NCBI RefSeq assembly: GCF_001570545.1
Contig: NZ_BBXD01000008.1
Location: 310,001-374,000 of the forward strand
Direction of reading: 5' to 3'
Origin: Herbidospora mongoliensis
GTDB taxonomy: Bacteria > Actinomycetota > Actinomycetes > Streptosporangiales > Streptosporangiaceae
DNA: 64,000 nt
Below are positions 1 through 7,870 of this stretch, in pieces. The notes below the pieces were generated by a model. The model worked only from the letters and a program-made list of their open reading frames with translations, made no database searches and was not told the origin of the DNA. Position numbers and translations under genes: made by a program. Numbering within the stretch: position 1 is the first letter of the stretch; each line of letters begins with the position of its first letter.

Positions 1-557
1 CGGCCCTGCACATCGAGGACCAGACCTTCCCCAAGCGCTGCGGCCACATGCTGGGCCGCCACGTCGTCGCCAGGGAGGAGATGATCCAGAAGATCAAGGC
101 GGCGGTCGACGCCCGGCGCGACCACGACTTCGTCGTCATCGCCCGCACCGACGCACGCACCACGCTGGGCATCGAAGAGGCGATCGACCGTGGCGCGGCC
201 TATTACGAGGCCGGCGCCGACCTGCTCTTCATCGAGTCTCCCGAGACCGAGGAGGAGATGCGGCGGATCTGTGACGCCTTCCGCGGTGTGGTGCCGGTGC
301 TCAGCAACCAGATCGAGGGCGGGCGCACGCCGCTGCTGGGGGCGCCCGCTCTGCAGGAGATGGGCTACTCACTGGCCATCTTCTCGCTGGGCGCCGGGTT
401 CGCCGCCGCGGCGGGGATGAGAGCGTATCTGCGGAACCTCGCGGCCCACGGCGGTGCCGGTCCGATGCCGAAGGACATGCTGGACTTCGACGAGTTCAAC
501 ACCCTGATCGGGCTCGACGAACACAACTCGCTCGAAAGCCGCTACGAGACTTCTTGA
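1..557 (+). CDS. Isocitrate lyase/PEP mutase family enzyme, 5'-truncated
   Basis: The open frame runs in from the left edge, so the N-terminus is missing. The visible part has EDQ followed by PKRCGH, the signature of the isocitrate lyase/PEP mutase superfamily with the catalytic cysteine of the lyase branch. It continues with IARTDAR and a GADLLFIES barrel segment, both typical of 2-methylisocitrate lyase and related C-C lyases or oxaloacetate-type enzymes. These are cytosolic Mg-dependent TIM-barrel enzymes that cleave 2-hydroxy acids. KRCGH favours a lyase over a phosphonate mutase. The exact substrate cannot be read from this fragment. Confidence 0.85.
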   Translation, partial: ALHIEDQTFPKRCGHMLGRHVVAREEMIQKIKAAVDARRDHDFVVIARTDARTTLGIEEAIDRGAAYYEAGADLLFIESPETEEEMRRICDAFRGVVPVLSNQIEGGRTPLLGAPALQEMGYSLAIFSLGAGFAAAAGMRAYLRNLAAHGGAGPMPKDMLDFDEFNTLIGLDEHNSLESRYETS

Positions 558-662
558 TCGATGGGGGAGACCTTTTGGGCCGGCACGTCGCGCGCGGGCC
601 GCACCAGCCGCAAGGCTCCACCATCCATGCCCAGGAAACGCCACCCGTGAAGGGCCCGCGGT

Positions 663-1133
663 TTAGAAGGCGTCGCCCCAGCCACCGCAGTCGTCGAACT
701 TGTTGACGCCCTCGCAGACCCGGAAGTCGACGTCCTTCACGAAGCCCTTCTTGAAGCCGAAGAACTTGTTGAACCGGTTGCCGTGGCTGAAGGAGTTGTT
801 CTTGAAGAACTTCTGGTGGCTCTTGCCGAACTTGTCGGTGTAGCGGTACCAGACGTAGGTCCACTGGCGGTCGCGGTCGGTGTCGAAGACGTCGCCGTAG
901 AACCAGTACTGGCCGCCGCTGTTGGTCCAGTAGCCCTTGAAGTAGGACTTGTGGCTCTTCTCGAAGCCGTTGCTCCAGTGGGAGTAGTACGGGCCGAAGA
1001 AGTGCTTGGACGCCGCCGCCGAGACCGTGGCGGTCGAGGTGGTCGCGGCGGCGGTGGCCGGGGCGGCCATGGCGCCGGCCATCAGACCGGCGGCGAGGGC
1101 GGTGCCGGCGAGAGCGCGGGAGAGCTTGCGCAT
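663..1133 (-). CDS. Small secreted aromatic-rich protein, unknown function
   Basis: This 156-residue protein starts with a clear Sec signal peptide (MRKL, then an Ala/Leu/Gly-rich core, and an APATAA cleavage region near residue 28). The mature part is rich in Phe, Tyr, Trp, Lys and His, with repeated short motifs such as KSH, NKF and KFF. It has only two cysteines, both near the C-terminus. A GGAGGA ribosome-binding site lies just upstream of the ATG. I do not recognise a family. It is probably an exported small structural or binding protein. It is monocistronic, convergent with the upstream lyase gene. Confidence 0.7.
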   Translation of the reverse strand: MRKLSRALAGTALAAGLMAGAMAAPATAAATTSTATVSAAASKHFFGPYYSHWSNGFEKSHKSYFKGYWTNSGGQYWFYGDVFDTDRDRQWTYVWYRYTDKFGKSHQKFFKNNSFSHGNRFNKFFGFKKGFVKDVDFRVCEGVNKFDDCGGWGDAF

Positions 1134-1272
1134 TCTTCTGTCCTCCAGTGAGACCTTCCGGGATGCTGCTCATCTCCGGACACCGCTCACATTAGGAAGA
1201 CCGAACCGCCCTATCTGTGGACGAATACGCAGCGTGCACAACGGCACATTCAGGGCCCTGTCCGGGCCTCCG

Positions 1273-1620
1273 CTAGGACCGCCGGGCCCGCTTCCTGACG
1301 ATGGACCGGGCGACCAGAAGGGCGACGACGGCGACGATCTGGCTGCCCACGACGAACTTGTTCCAGTCGATCGCCGGGTGCCAGCGGACCTCCCCGTCCT
1401 TGATCACGTACGCGCCGACCGGCGAGGCTCCCACGCCGAACCCTCCGCCCGAGCCCGCCTGCGCGCCGTCCTTGCGGTCGCCACCGCCCCCGCCGCCACC
1501 GCCTCCGCCGATGCGGGCCACGGGGATGACCGTCACGCCGTCCACGGTGATCGGCTCTCCGAAAGCGCGCCGGACCGTCGCGTGATCACGTGCCTTGTCG
1601 AGTAATTCCATGACGTTCAT
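1273..1620 (-). CDS. GerW (YtfJ)-family sporulation-associated protein
   Basis: The 115-residue protein begins MNVMELLDKARD and carries FGEPITVDGVTVIPVARI, followed by a glycine run and a GVGASPVGAYVIKDGEV segment. This order is typical of the GerW/YtfJ family, known in Bacillus as a spore protein and widespread in actinomycetes. The C-terminus has one hydrophobic segment (VVGSQIVAVVALLVA) and a basic tail, so it is probably membrane-anchored. I chose the ATG at 1620, not an upstream in-frame start, because AAGGAG precedes it and the family starts there. It follows the reductase gene by 13 bp and is probably cotranscribed. Confidence 0.8.
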   Translation of the reverse strand: MNVMELLDKARDHATVRRAFGEPITVDGVTVIPVARIGGGGGGGGGGDRKDGAQAGSGGGFGVGASPVGAYVIKDGEVRWHPAIDWNKFVVGSQIVAVVALLVARSIVRKRARRS

Positions 1621-1633
1621 GTCTGCTCCTTCT

Positions 1634-2272
1634 TCAAGAATCGAGGCCGCGATCTTCGCGCCGCATGTCCCCGCTGCCCGGAACCCCATCGGCGACCCCG
1701 TACCGCAGCAGTACCGCTCCCGTGGAAGAGGTCACCGGCGGTTCGAGCAGCGTCAGGTTCGCGGGCACCGCGCCGCCGTCGAACACCTTCTTCCCGACGC
1801 CGAGCACGATCGGGAAGATCCACAGGTCGAGCCGGTCGAACAGCCGCTCCCGCAGCAGCGTCTGCACCAGGTTCAGGCTGCCCATCACGTGCACGTGCTC
1901 GTGCTTGTCCCGCAGCGCCCGGACAGCGCTCACCAGGTCAGGCCCCACCTGCGAGGACCCCTCCCAGTCGAGCCGGGGATTGCCCCGCGAGGCGACATAC
2001 TTCGGGATGCGGTTGAACAGCCGCCCGACCTCGCCGTCGACGCCGTCCACCTGCGTAGGCCAGAACGCGGCGAAGATGTCATAGGTCCTGCGCCCCAGCA
2101 GCAGGGCGTCCATGCCCTGCATGCCGGCCCCGATGTGCCGCCCGACGATCTCGTCGAACACGGGCGCCTGCCAGCCGCCGAACTCGAAACCCTCCGGGTC
2201 CTCCTCGGGATCTCCCGGTGCCTGGCCGACCAGGTCGAGTGTCGCGAACAGGTCGATGTGAATCGTGCCCAT
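1634..2272 (-). CDS. Dihydrofolate reductase-like (RibD C-terminal domain) protein
   Basis: This 212-residue protein matches the RibD-C/DHFR-like fold found as stand-alone reductases in actinomycetes. It has an N-terminal strand MGTIHIDLFATLDLVGQ, the GRRTYDIF segment, a nucleotide-binding GSLNLVQTLL region and WIFPIVLGVGKKVF near residue 160. Such proteins are NADPH-dependent cytosolic reductases of unknown physiological substrate. They are not the essential folate enzyme. The C-terminal 15 residues are charged and non-conserved-looking. AGGGGACC upstream of the ATG can serve as ribosome-binding site. The gene is first of a likely two-gene operon with the GerW-type gene. Confidence 0.8.
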   Translation of the reverse strand: MGTIHIDLFATLDLVGQAPGDPEEDPEGFEFGGWQAPVFDEIVGRHIGAGMQGMDALLLGRRTYDIFAAFWPTQVDGVDGEVGRLFNRIPKYVASRGNPRLDWEGSSQVGPDLVSAVRALRDKHEHVHVMGSLNLVQTLLRERLFDRLDLWIFPIVLGVGKKVFDGGAVPANLTLLEPPVTSSTGAVLLRYGVADGVPGSGDMRREDRGLDS

Positions 2273-2355
2273 GGCGGTCCCCTAGTGCCGGGTCTGCGTG
2301 CTCTTCCGACGAACATAACGTTCGCGTCTGCCAAACGGGCGATCTCGGGCGCCAT

Positions 2356-3579
2356 TCAGGTCCGGGGGACCGGCCAGTCGGCCGCTTCGAGCGCCCTGTC
2401 GGCGTCGGGGCCCTTCCACTCGACCAGGACGACGGTCGCGTCGTCCCGAAGAACGCCCTTGTGGTAGGTCAGCACGGCCTGGATCAGGCGTCGCAGCGTC
2501 TCGGGCACCGGCAGCCCGCTGGACTGATAGCGGATCACGAACTCCATGAACCGGTGGATGCCGAACTCCCGGCCGGACGCGTCCCTGATCTCGGTGATCC
2601 CATCGGTATAGAAGATCAATCGGTCGCCGGGCTCCAACTGCTCCTGGCAGGTCGTCACTGACAGACCCAGGTCGAGCCCCATCGGATGCGCCGGCAGACA
2701 TTCCAGCGTCGTGATCCAACGCCCCCCGCGCAGCAGGATCGGCGTCGGATGCCCACGGTTGACCCAGGTGAACAGCCCGGTGCGCAGGTTCAGGTCGCCC
2801 ATGATGGCCGTCACGAACCGCTGCGCCCGGCCGAACTCCGCGATCAGCACGTCCTCGATGTCCTCGGTGTTGCGGGCCAGCGAGTAGTCCTGGCGGCGGT
2901 TGTTGCGGCAGGCCGCCACCGCCAGATTGGCCGTCAGGCCGGCGGAGACGTCGTGGCCCATCGCGTCGAAGACCGAGACGTGCAGGACGTCGCCGGCGAT
3001 CGCGTAGTCGAAGGCGTCGCCGCCGACCTCATAGGCCGGCTCCAGCATCGCCGCGACCGTCACCCACTCGTTTGCGAAGGTCAGCGGTGGGATGAGGCGC
3101 CACTGCATCTCGGCGGCGACGTTCATCCTGCGGGTGCGGATCGTGCGCGCGAAGGTGTCGCTGAAGCTGCGCATGCTCGTCAGCAGCAGGGCGACCACCG
3201 ATGACAGGTGGCGGGCTTTCGCGTGGTCGAGCTGGGTGTCGGCCACCTGGACCCGCAGCACGCCCAGGCGGTTGGCGCCGTTCAGGATCGGGACCCACCA
3301 CGATTCGGGGTCGCCGGGCTCCGGCAGGGCGCGGACCTCCTGGAAGGCGAGGCCGGCCGGGCCCCGTCCGACTTCCAGTTCCTCCGGTGCGCCGCCCGTC
3401 CCCGGGCCGTTCACCAGGCGCAGGACCTCTTGCTGCAGGTCGACCAGGTAGATCAGGACCTGCGTGAACCCGGCCTGCGGGGTGTGGGCGGCCAGAAGCG
3501 CCGGCAGGTCGTCGACGGTCCGCAGGTGACTGCTCTCGATCAGGCCGGCCAGCATCCGCTCAGTGCCCGCAGAAGACAT
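2356..3579 (-). CDS. SpoIIE-type PP2C serine/threonine phosphatase with N-terminal GAF-like sensor
   Basis: The protein is 407 residues. Residues about 10-150 look like a GAF-type sensor domain (LIYLVDLQQEVLRLV and WWVPILNGANRLGVL). Residues about 165-395 form a PP2C/SpoIIE phosphatase with metal-binding aspartates in GGDAFDY and VFDAMGHDVSAG, then IFYTDGITE and LRDDATVVLVEW. In actinomycetes such proteins dephosphorylate anti-anti-sigma factors and so control sigma factors. No STAS or anti-sigma kinase gene is adjacent. The gene follows the small membrane protein by 43 bp and may be the last gene of the TPP-enzyme operon. Confidence 0.88.
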   Translation of the reverse strand: MSSAGTERMLAGLIESSHLRTVDDLPALLAAHTPQAGFTQVLIYLVDLQQEVLRLVNGPGTGGAPEELEVGRGPAGLAFQEVRALPEPGDPESWWVPILNGANRLGVLRVQVADTQLDHAKARHLSSVVALLLTSMRSFSDTFARTIRTRRMNVAAEMQWRLIPPLTFANEWVTVAAMLEPAYEVGGDAFDYAIAGDVLHVSVFDAMGHDVSAGLTANLAVAACRNNRRQDYSLARNTEDIEDVLIAEFGRAQRFVTAIMGDLNLRTGLFTWVNRGHPTPILLRGGRWITTLECLPAHPMGLDLGLSVTTCQEQLEPGDRLIFYTDGITEIRDASGREFGIHRFMEFVIRYQSSGLPVPETLRRLIQAVLTYHKGVLRDDATVVLVEWKGPDADRALEAADWPVPRT

Positions 3580-3622
3580 GATTCTTCCGATTTACCCTTA
3601 TCTGACCTGCAGAAACGGCGGC

Positions 3623-3835
3623 CTACCCGTGGCCGGGCTCCTCGGGGTCGGTCGGGCCCATGACGGTGTCGTCCATGACCCCGATCAGCTTGCCCATGGG
3701 CAGCAGGGCGATCACCACGGCCAGGCACACCCAGAACAGGACGGCGGAGCCGATGATGAGGCCGACGCCGCCCAGGATGAACACGGCCAGGAAGACGCCG
3801 ACATAGATCCACGAGCGGGGGCGGCCGTGGTTCAC
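3623..3835 (-). CDS. HGxxPAAW-like small membrane protein
   Basis: The product is 70 residues with a GTG start. It begins MNHGRPRSW and has two hydrophobic segments (about residues 11-45), then a short polar tail (MGPTDPEEPGHG). An N-terminal HG motif, aromatic residues and two helices resemble the small HGxxPAAW membrane proteins of actinobacteria, whose function is unknown. The match is loose because PAAW is replaced by PRSW. It starts 4 bp after the stop codon of the TPP enzyme and is therefore very likely translated from the same mRNA. Confidence 0.6.
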   Translation of the reverse strand: MNHGRPRSWIYVGVFLAVFILGGVGLIIGSAVLFWVCLAVVIALLPMGKLIGVMDDTVMGPTDPEEPGHG

Positions 3836-3839
3836 GCGA

Positions 3840-5606
3840 TCAGTCCCCCAACTGGGCGATGCGGTCCTTGAACAGGGTCGAGGCGATGGCGGCCCGGTGG
3901 GGTTCGCCGCGCAGGAACGCCTGGGCGAACTTGAGTGCCTGGTCGTGGGTGACCCGGCCGGGCATCGGGGGCTCGTTCGGGTCGACGTCCACGTCGACGA
4001 GCGCCGGGCCGTCGTGGATGAACGCCGCCGCGATCGCCGCGCCCAGGTCGTCGGCCTTGGTCACCTTGGCGCCGAAGCCGCCGCAGGCGCGGGCCCACGT
4101 CGCGTAGTCGACCGACGGGTCGGGGTAGCGCACGCCGTGCTCGGGATAGCCGAGGACCATCTGCTCCCACAGGATCTGGCCGAGCGAGTTGTTGTTGTTG
4201 ATCACCACCTTGATCGGCAGGCCGTACTGCGCCGCCGTCAGGAACTCGGCCATCAGCATCGCGAACCCGCCGTCGCCCACATAGGCGATGACCTGGCGGT
4301 TCGGCAGGGCCAGCCGCATCGCGATCGCGTAGGGCAGGCCGGGGGCCATCGACGCGAGGTTGCCGGACAGGTAGAAGCCGCGCCCGTCGCGGATCGTCCA
4401 GCCCCGCGCCGCCCACGTGGCGATCGTGCCGCTGTCGCAGGTCAGGATGGCGTCGTCGTCGGCCATCTCGTCCAGGACCGACATCACGTACTGCGGCGCG
4501 ATCGGGTGGCGGCCGGCGTCCGCCAGCGCCGACATGTCGGCGCGCCAGGTCCGCATCTTCTTCTGATACTTCGCCAGGTGCCTGCCGTCGGTCCGCGGCG
4601 TGAGCAGCGGCAGCAGCGCGCGCAACCCCTCCTTCGCGTCGCCGACCACCGGCACGTCCGTCGGCACCCGCGCCCCGGCCCGCACCGGGTCGGCCTCCAG
4701 TTGCACGAAGCGGGTCTTCGCCGCCTGAGGCAGATGCTTCGTGTACGGGAAATTCGTGCCCACCAGGAACAACACGTCGACGTCGTCGACCAGGTCGGCC
4801 GACGGCCGGGTGCCCAGCAGGCCGATCCCGCCGGTCGTGTAGGGGGAGTCGTCCGGGATGACGGCCTTGCCGGGCAGCGTCTTGATGACCGGCGCCCGCA
4901 GCGCCTCGGCCACCGCCAGAACCTCCGGCCCGGCGTGCAGCGCGCCCGCCCCGACCAGCAGCGCCGGCTTCCTGGCCGCGTTGAGCAGGTCAGCGGCGCG
5001 TTCGAGGTCCTCCTGACGCGGGCGTCCCGGTGCCGGCAGCATGATCGGCGCGGTCTCGGGCGGCCGGACGGGCGCGACGTTCTGGTAGGGGTCGGCGTCG
5101 GCAGGGGCGACCTGGATGTCGTTGGGGATCGTCAGGTGGGCGACGCCGCGCCTGGAGTAGGCGGTCCTGACGGCCAGGTCGACCAGCGAAGGGAGCTGGG
5201 CCGGGTTGGTGATCGTCATGTTGTACTCGGTGACGTCGGCGTAGAGCCGTTCGAGGTTGACCTCCTGCTGGTAGGCGGTGCCCAGCACCGAGGTCTCCTG
5301 CGTGCCGGTGATCGCGAGCACCGGGGCGTGGTCGAGTTTGGCGTCGTACAGACCGTTGAGAAGGTGAATGCCCCCGGGGCCCGACGTGGCGAGGCAGACC
5401 CCGATCCGGCCGGTCGCCTTCGCGTGGGCGGTCGCCATGAACGCGGCGGCCTCCTCGTGGTGGACCAGCACGAACCGGATCCTGTCCTGGTGGCGGCGCA
5501 GGCCCTCCATGATCCCGTTGATGCCGTCACCGGGGATCCCGAAGATCGTGTCGACTCCCCATTCGGCGAGACGTTCGATGAGCGCTTCCGCGGTAATCCG
5601 TGCCAT
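3840..5606 (-). CDS. Thiamine-diphosphate enzyme, pyruvate oxidase/dehydrogenase (PoxB)-like
   Basis: The 588-residue protein has the three-domain TPP-enzyme layout. The N-terminal domain carries GIPGDGIN and HHEEAAAFMA with the cofactor-activating glutamate. The central domain binds nucleotide. The C-terminal domain has the GDGGFAM...NNNNS TPP/Mg motif near residue 430. It resembles quinone-dependent pyruvate oxidases and related actinobacterial 'TPP-requiring' proteins more than acetolactate synthases. The expected reaction is oxidative decarboxylation of pyruvate to acetate. I chose ATG 5606 because the family begins at ITAEALIERL. In-frame ATGs at 5618 and 5639 are alternatives, and none has a strong ribosome-binding site. 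Confidence 0.8.
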   Translation of the reverse strand: MARITAEALIERLAEWGVDTIFGIPGDGINGIMEGLRRHQDRIRFVLVHHEEAAAFMATAHAKATGRIGVCLATSGPGGIHLLNGLYDAKLDHAPVLAITGTQETSVLGTAYQQEVNLERLYADVTEYNMTITNPAQLPSLVDLAVRTAYSRRGVAHLTIPNDIQVAPADADPYQNVAPVRPPETAPIMLPAPGRPRQEDLERAADLLNAARKPALLVGAGALHAGPEVLAVAEALRAPVIKTLPGKAVIPDDSPYTTGGIGLLGTRPSADLVDDVDVLFLVGTNFPYTKHLPQAAKTRFVQLEADPVRAGARVPTDVPVVGDAKEGLRALLPLLTPRTDGRHLAKYQKKMRTWRADMSALADAGRHPIAPQYVMSVLDEMADDDAILTCDSGTIATWAARGWTIRDGRGFYLSGNLASMAPGLPYAIAMRLALPNRQVIAYVGDGGFAMLMAEFLTAAQYGLPIKVVINNNNSLGQILWEQMVLGYPEHGVRYPDPSVDYATWARACGGFGAKVTKADDLGAAIAAAFIHDGPALVDVDVDPNEPPMPGRVTHDQALKFAQAFLRGEPHRAAIASTLFKDRIAQLGD

Positions 5607-5739
5607 GAGGGCGGCCATGCCCGGCCCGGCTCGCCCCATACCGACTAACCGGACATATAGGACAAATCTTGAGGCGGGCAACGCGTTGAAGGCGGTCCCC
5701 TGGGGTAGCGGCTGGAGCACCCGATCCGGAGGAGCAGTG

Positions 5740-5982
5740 ATGGCTGGACAGGCCAACTCGCGCGACGTGGTGCGACACGAAGACGGTCAGTGGGCCGTCA
5801 CCAAGCCGGGCGGCAGCAGGGCCAGCGCCCTGTTCTCGACCCAGGACGAGGCGATCAGACGGGCGACCGAGATCCTCGCCGCGGACGGCGGCGGCGAATT
5901 ACGCGTCCACGGCAACGACGGCACGGTGCGCGACCAGCGCACGATCGCCCCCGGCAACGACCCCCACCCGCCCGCTGGGTGA
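5740..5982 (+). CDS. DUF2188 family small protein
   Basis: This 80-residue soluble protein contains VVRHEDGQWAVTKPGG, then A-T-Q-DEAIRRATEILAADGGGELRVHGNDG. This is the layout of DUF2188 proteins: a short beta-hairpin, a helix and a strand ending in a HG.DG motif. The function is unknown, and such genes are often found among general-stress genes. GGAGGAG lies 5-11 bp before the ATG. It is divergent from the TPP enzyme and opens a run of small conserved proteins. Confidence 0.75.
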   Translation: MAGQANSRDVVRHEDGQWAVTKPGGSRASALFSTQDEAIRRATEILAADGGGELRVHGNDGTVRDQRTIAPGNDPHPPAG

Positions 5983-6024
5983 TCACCCGACTACCGCTGG
6001 GCGCCTCGGGTAGCACGTACCGGC

Positions 6025-6288
6025 ATGAACAAATTAGCGGTGCGGGGCGCGAGCGCGCTCAGCGGCATGATCGGCGGCGCGGTGGCTGGCCTGGTCTTCA
6101 AGCAGGTCTGGAAACTCGCCTCGGGCGAGGACGAGGCCCCGCAGGCGAACTCGCCTGACTACGGCTGGGGCGAGGTGCTCGTGGCCGCCGCGATCCAGGG
6201 CGCGATCTTCGCGGCGGTGAAGGCCGCCATCGACCGGGCGGGCGCGGAGGCCTACCACCGCTCGACCGGCGAATGGGTCAAAGACTGA
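6025..6288 (+). CDS. DUF4235 family small membrane protein
   Basis: The 87-residue protein has two hydrophobic stretches: one near residues 10-30 (SGMIGGAVAGLVFKQVWKL) and one around 50-68 (VLVAAAIQGAIFAAVKAA). A polar loop containing PDYGWGEVL separates them, and the C-terminus has the family-typical HRSTGEW. This is the DUF4235 pattern of actinobacteria. It is probably a two-helix inner-membrane protein of unknown role. It lies 42 bp after the DUF2188 gene in the same direction. Confidence 0.8.
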   Translation: MNKLAVRGASALSGMIGGAVAGLVFKQVWKLASGEDEAPQANSPDYGWGEVLVAAAIQGAIFAAVKAAIDRAGAEAYHRSTGEWVKD

Positions 6289-6360
6289 TCTCACGCCCCA
6301 TGGCCCGACCGGCACGAGTGGCGGACCGTTAGCCCGTTCCGTGCCGGGCAGGGGCCCGGT

Positions 6361-6726
6361 ATGACCGTGACACGATTCCAGGACCTGCCCCTGGCCGACC
6401 GTTCGCGAGAATGGGACGGCACCGAGGCCGAAAAACGCGTCCGCGAATGGGCCGACGCCGAAGACGAACCCGACGCCGCCTACCGCGACGCCCACGTCTG
6501 GTACGACGGCGACGCCCCGGAGAACTTCGGCAGTTACAAGCTCCTGATCGCCGACGTGATCGACGGAAAACTCAAAGCGGTGCCGCGCGCCGTGATGGCG
6601 GCCGGCGGGGTCATGCAAGGAGCCCGAGGCGGCGTGAACATCCCGGAGGGCGAGGTCGACCGGGTCAAGTCCCACCTCGCGAAGTACTACGAGAAAATGG
6701 GCGAGACCGCCCCCTGGGAGCGGTAG
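6361..6726 (+). CDS. Small protein with a motif also found at the end of phage capsid proteases
   Basis: The 121-residue protein is acidic at its N-terminus. Its second half reads SYKLLIADVIDGKL, an AVPRAVMAAGGVMQGARGG segment, NIPEGEVDRVKSHLAKYY and TAPWE. A closely similar K-L-P...DGKL...A-A...GARGG-DIP...H-L..HY pattern is known to me from C-terminal parts of phage prohead proteases and their relatives. Here it stands alone, without a protease domain and without other phage genes nearby. Its function is unknown. It may be a domesticated phage module or a general domain. Confidence 0.6.
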   Translation: MTVTRFQDLPLADRSREWDGTEAEKRVREWADAEDEPDAAYRDAHVWYDGDAPENFGSYKLLIADVIDGKLKAVPRAVMAAGGVMQGARGGVNIPEGEVDRVKSHLAKYYEKMGETAPWER

Positions 6727-6740
6727 CCGAACATGCGAAA

Positions 6741-6793
6741 GCCCGCACACCGGCGTTCGGGCAACCCCCTGTCACCGAACGCCGGGTGCGGGC
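6741..6793. terminator. Bidirectional hairpin between convergent genes
   Basis: Positions 6741-6760 pair with 6775-6793 (one bulged base) around a 14-nt loop, giving a very stable GC-rich stem. It lies between two convergent genes, 14 bp after one stop and 10 bp before the other. No long T-tract follows on either strand. Transcription termination is inferred from position and stability. Confidence 0.65.
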
Positions 6794-6803
6794 CGTTCTC
6801 GCG

Positions 6804-7154
6804 TTACGGAAGCTGGTTGTAGCCGGTGTAGTAGTTACCGACCTGCTCCCGGTACGCCGGGTCCTTGTGGGTGTCCTCGTTGAACTCGGGGGCGTTCTTG
6901 ATCTCTTCCTTCGTCCGGGCGAGGAAGACCTTCCGCTGCTGCGGGTCGATCTCGGTGATCGTGCTGGCGGGCATGATGACCTTCTTACCGAAGATCCAGA
7001 AGCCCGTGTCGACGACGATGTAGGCGTCGCCCACGGCGTCACTCTGCTCGTCGACCTCGCCGATCTTGCCGTCAACGGCCTCGACGTCGAACCCGACGAT
7101 ACTGACCCCGGCGCCGGACACGACGCCCTCCTGGTAGCTCCACGGCTCGTTCAT
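6804..7154 (-). CDS. PRC-barrel domain protein
   Basis: The protein is 116 residues. The N-terminal 75 residues form a PRC-barrel-like sheet: GFDVEAVDGKIGEVDE, YIVVDTGFWIFGKKVIMPASTI and a repeated beta pattern ending in KVFLARTKEEI. The C-terminal tail (NAPEFNEDTHKDPAYREQVGNYY) is typical of actinobacterial stand-alone PRC proteins. PRC barrels bind proteins or RNA-processing factors, and the role of these stand-alone versions is not established. GAGGGG precedes the ATG. It shares a terminator with the convergent upstream gene. Confidence 0.8.
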   Translation of the reverse strand: MNEPWSYQEGVVSGAGVSIVGFDVEAVDGKIGEVDEQSDAVGDAYIVVDTGFWIFGKKVIMPASTITEIDPQQRKVFLARTKEEIKNAPEFNEDTHKDPAYREQVGNYYTGYNQLP

Positions 7155-7273
7155 GTAAGGCCCCTCTCATTGGCTGCTGACAGTGCCGCTACCCGTGAGG
7201 GGACCGCCAAACATGATCTTGGTCAGGTGCGTTACGGGATTAAAGCCGCAAAACAACCAGAAAGCCAGGTAAG

Positions 7274-7292
7274 ACGTACCAAATAGGTACGT
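7274..7292. promoter_or_regulatory. Perfect inverted repeat in AT-rich intergenic DNA
   Basis: The 250-bp gap at 7155-7405 is clearly AT-richer than its surroundings and holds no convincing ORF. Within it ACGTACC (7274-7280) and GGTACGT (7286-7292) form a perfect 7-bp inverted repeat with a 5-bp AT spacer. It could be an operator for the two-gene island that begins at 7406, which would need an unlinked or incoming regulator. This is inference from symmetry and location. Confidence 0.4.
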
Positions 7293-7405
7293 TAATCAAA
7301 AGGGTTGTCGTGAAAAAGGCCTTCGAGGGCACCCCTAAATGCGGTTAGTTCGACAATTGTTTCGATCTCCGCTTCGTTGGTCTTTCATGGGGATATTTTT
7401 GCGGC

Positions 7406-7867
7406 ATGCCGGAGCCGACCAGGGAATATCTATGGCGCAGAGTCTGTCGTGCGACCCCTGACCCCAAGAGCTGCATCCATGACGACGTCATACTTACGCA
7501 TCACTCCCATGACGGGATCTTTGGGAGTGCGCCACGTTATGACATGGAACGTGATATGTCGCTTTTGACGGGAAAGCTCACGGTGGTTGATGCGACAAAA
7601 TATCGCAAACGTAAAAACCAGGTGTTCCCTAGAGATCTTGAGATGGCTGCCGTAAGGTACACGACTGCCGGGCTTCTCCGAGGTGGGGGCTTCGTCGTGG
7701 TCCACACGCCCGGTGCCGTCGTCGCCTCCTGTGGAGAGCCTCTCAGTCACATTTCGGTGCTGTGGGCCGAGGGCGATCCTCTCGTTGAGCAGCGGATACC
7801 CTGGCCATCAGGGGTGTCAGAGAACTTCGATAAGTGCTTCAATGAGTACAGAGAGGAAGGGAGGTAG
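7406..7867 (+). CDS. Hypothetical protein of an AT-richer island (first gene)
   Basis: I do not recognise this 153-residue protein. Its codons use many more A/T third positions than neighbouring genes, so it may be recently acquired. There are no membrane segments. It has three cysteines besides a basic stretch (TKYRKRKNQVF) near residue 67 and a central segment LLRGGGFVVVHTPGAVV. The start at 7406 has no good ribosome-binding site. An internal ATG at 7542 (MERDM) is an alternative. It ends 3 bp before the next gene's GTG, so the two are almost certainly cotranscribed. Confidence 0.5.
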   Translation: MPEPTREYLWRRVCRATPDPKSCIHDDVILTHHSHDGIFGSAPRYDMERDMSLLTGKLTVVDATKYRKRKNQVFPRDLEMAAVRYTTAGLLRGGGFVVVHTPGAVVASCGEPLSHISVLWAEGDPLVEQRIPWPSGVSENFDKCFNEYREEGR

Positions 7868-7870
7868 GCG

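Noticed and set aside
6361-7154. Prophage remnant
   Set aside because: There is one capsid-protease-like motif only, with no integrase, capsid, tail or att-like repeats nearby and normal codon use.
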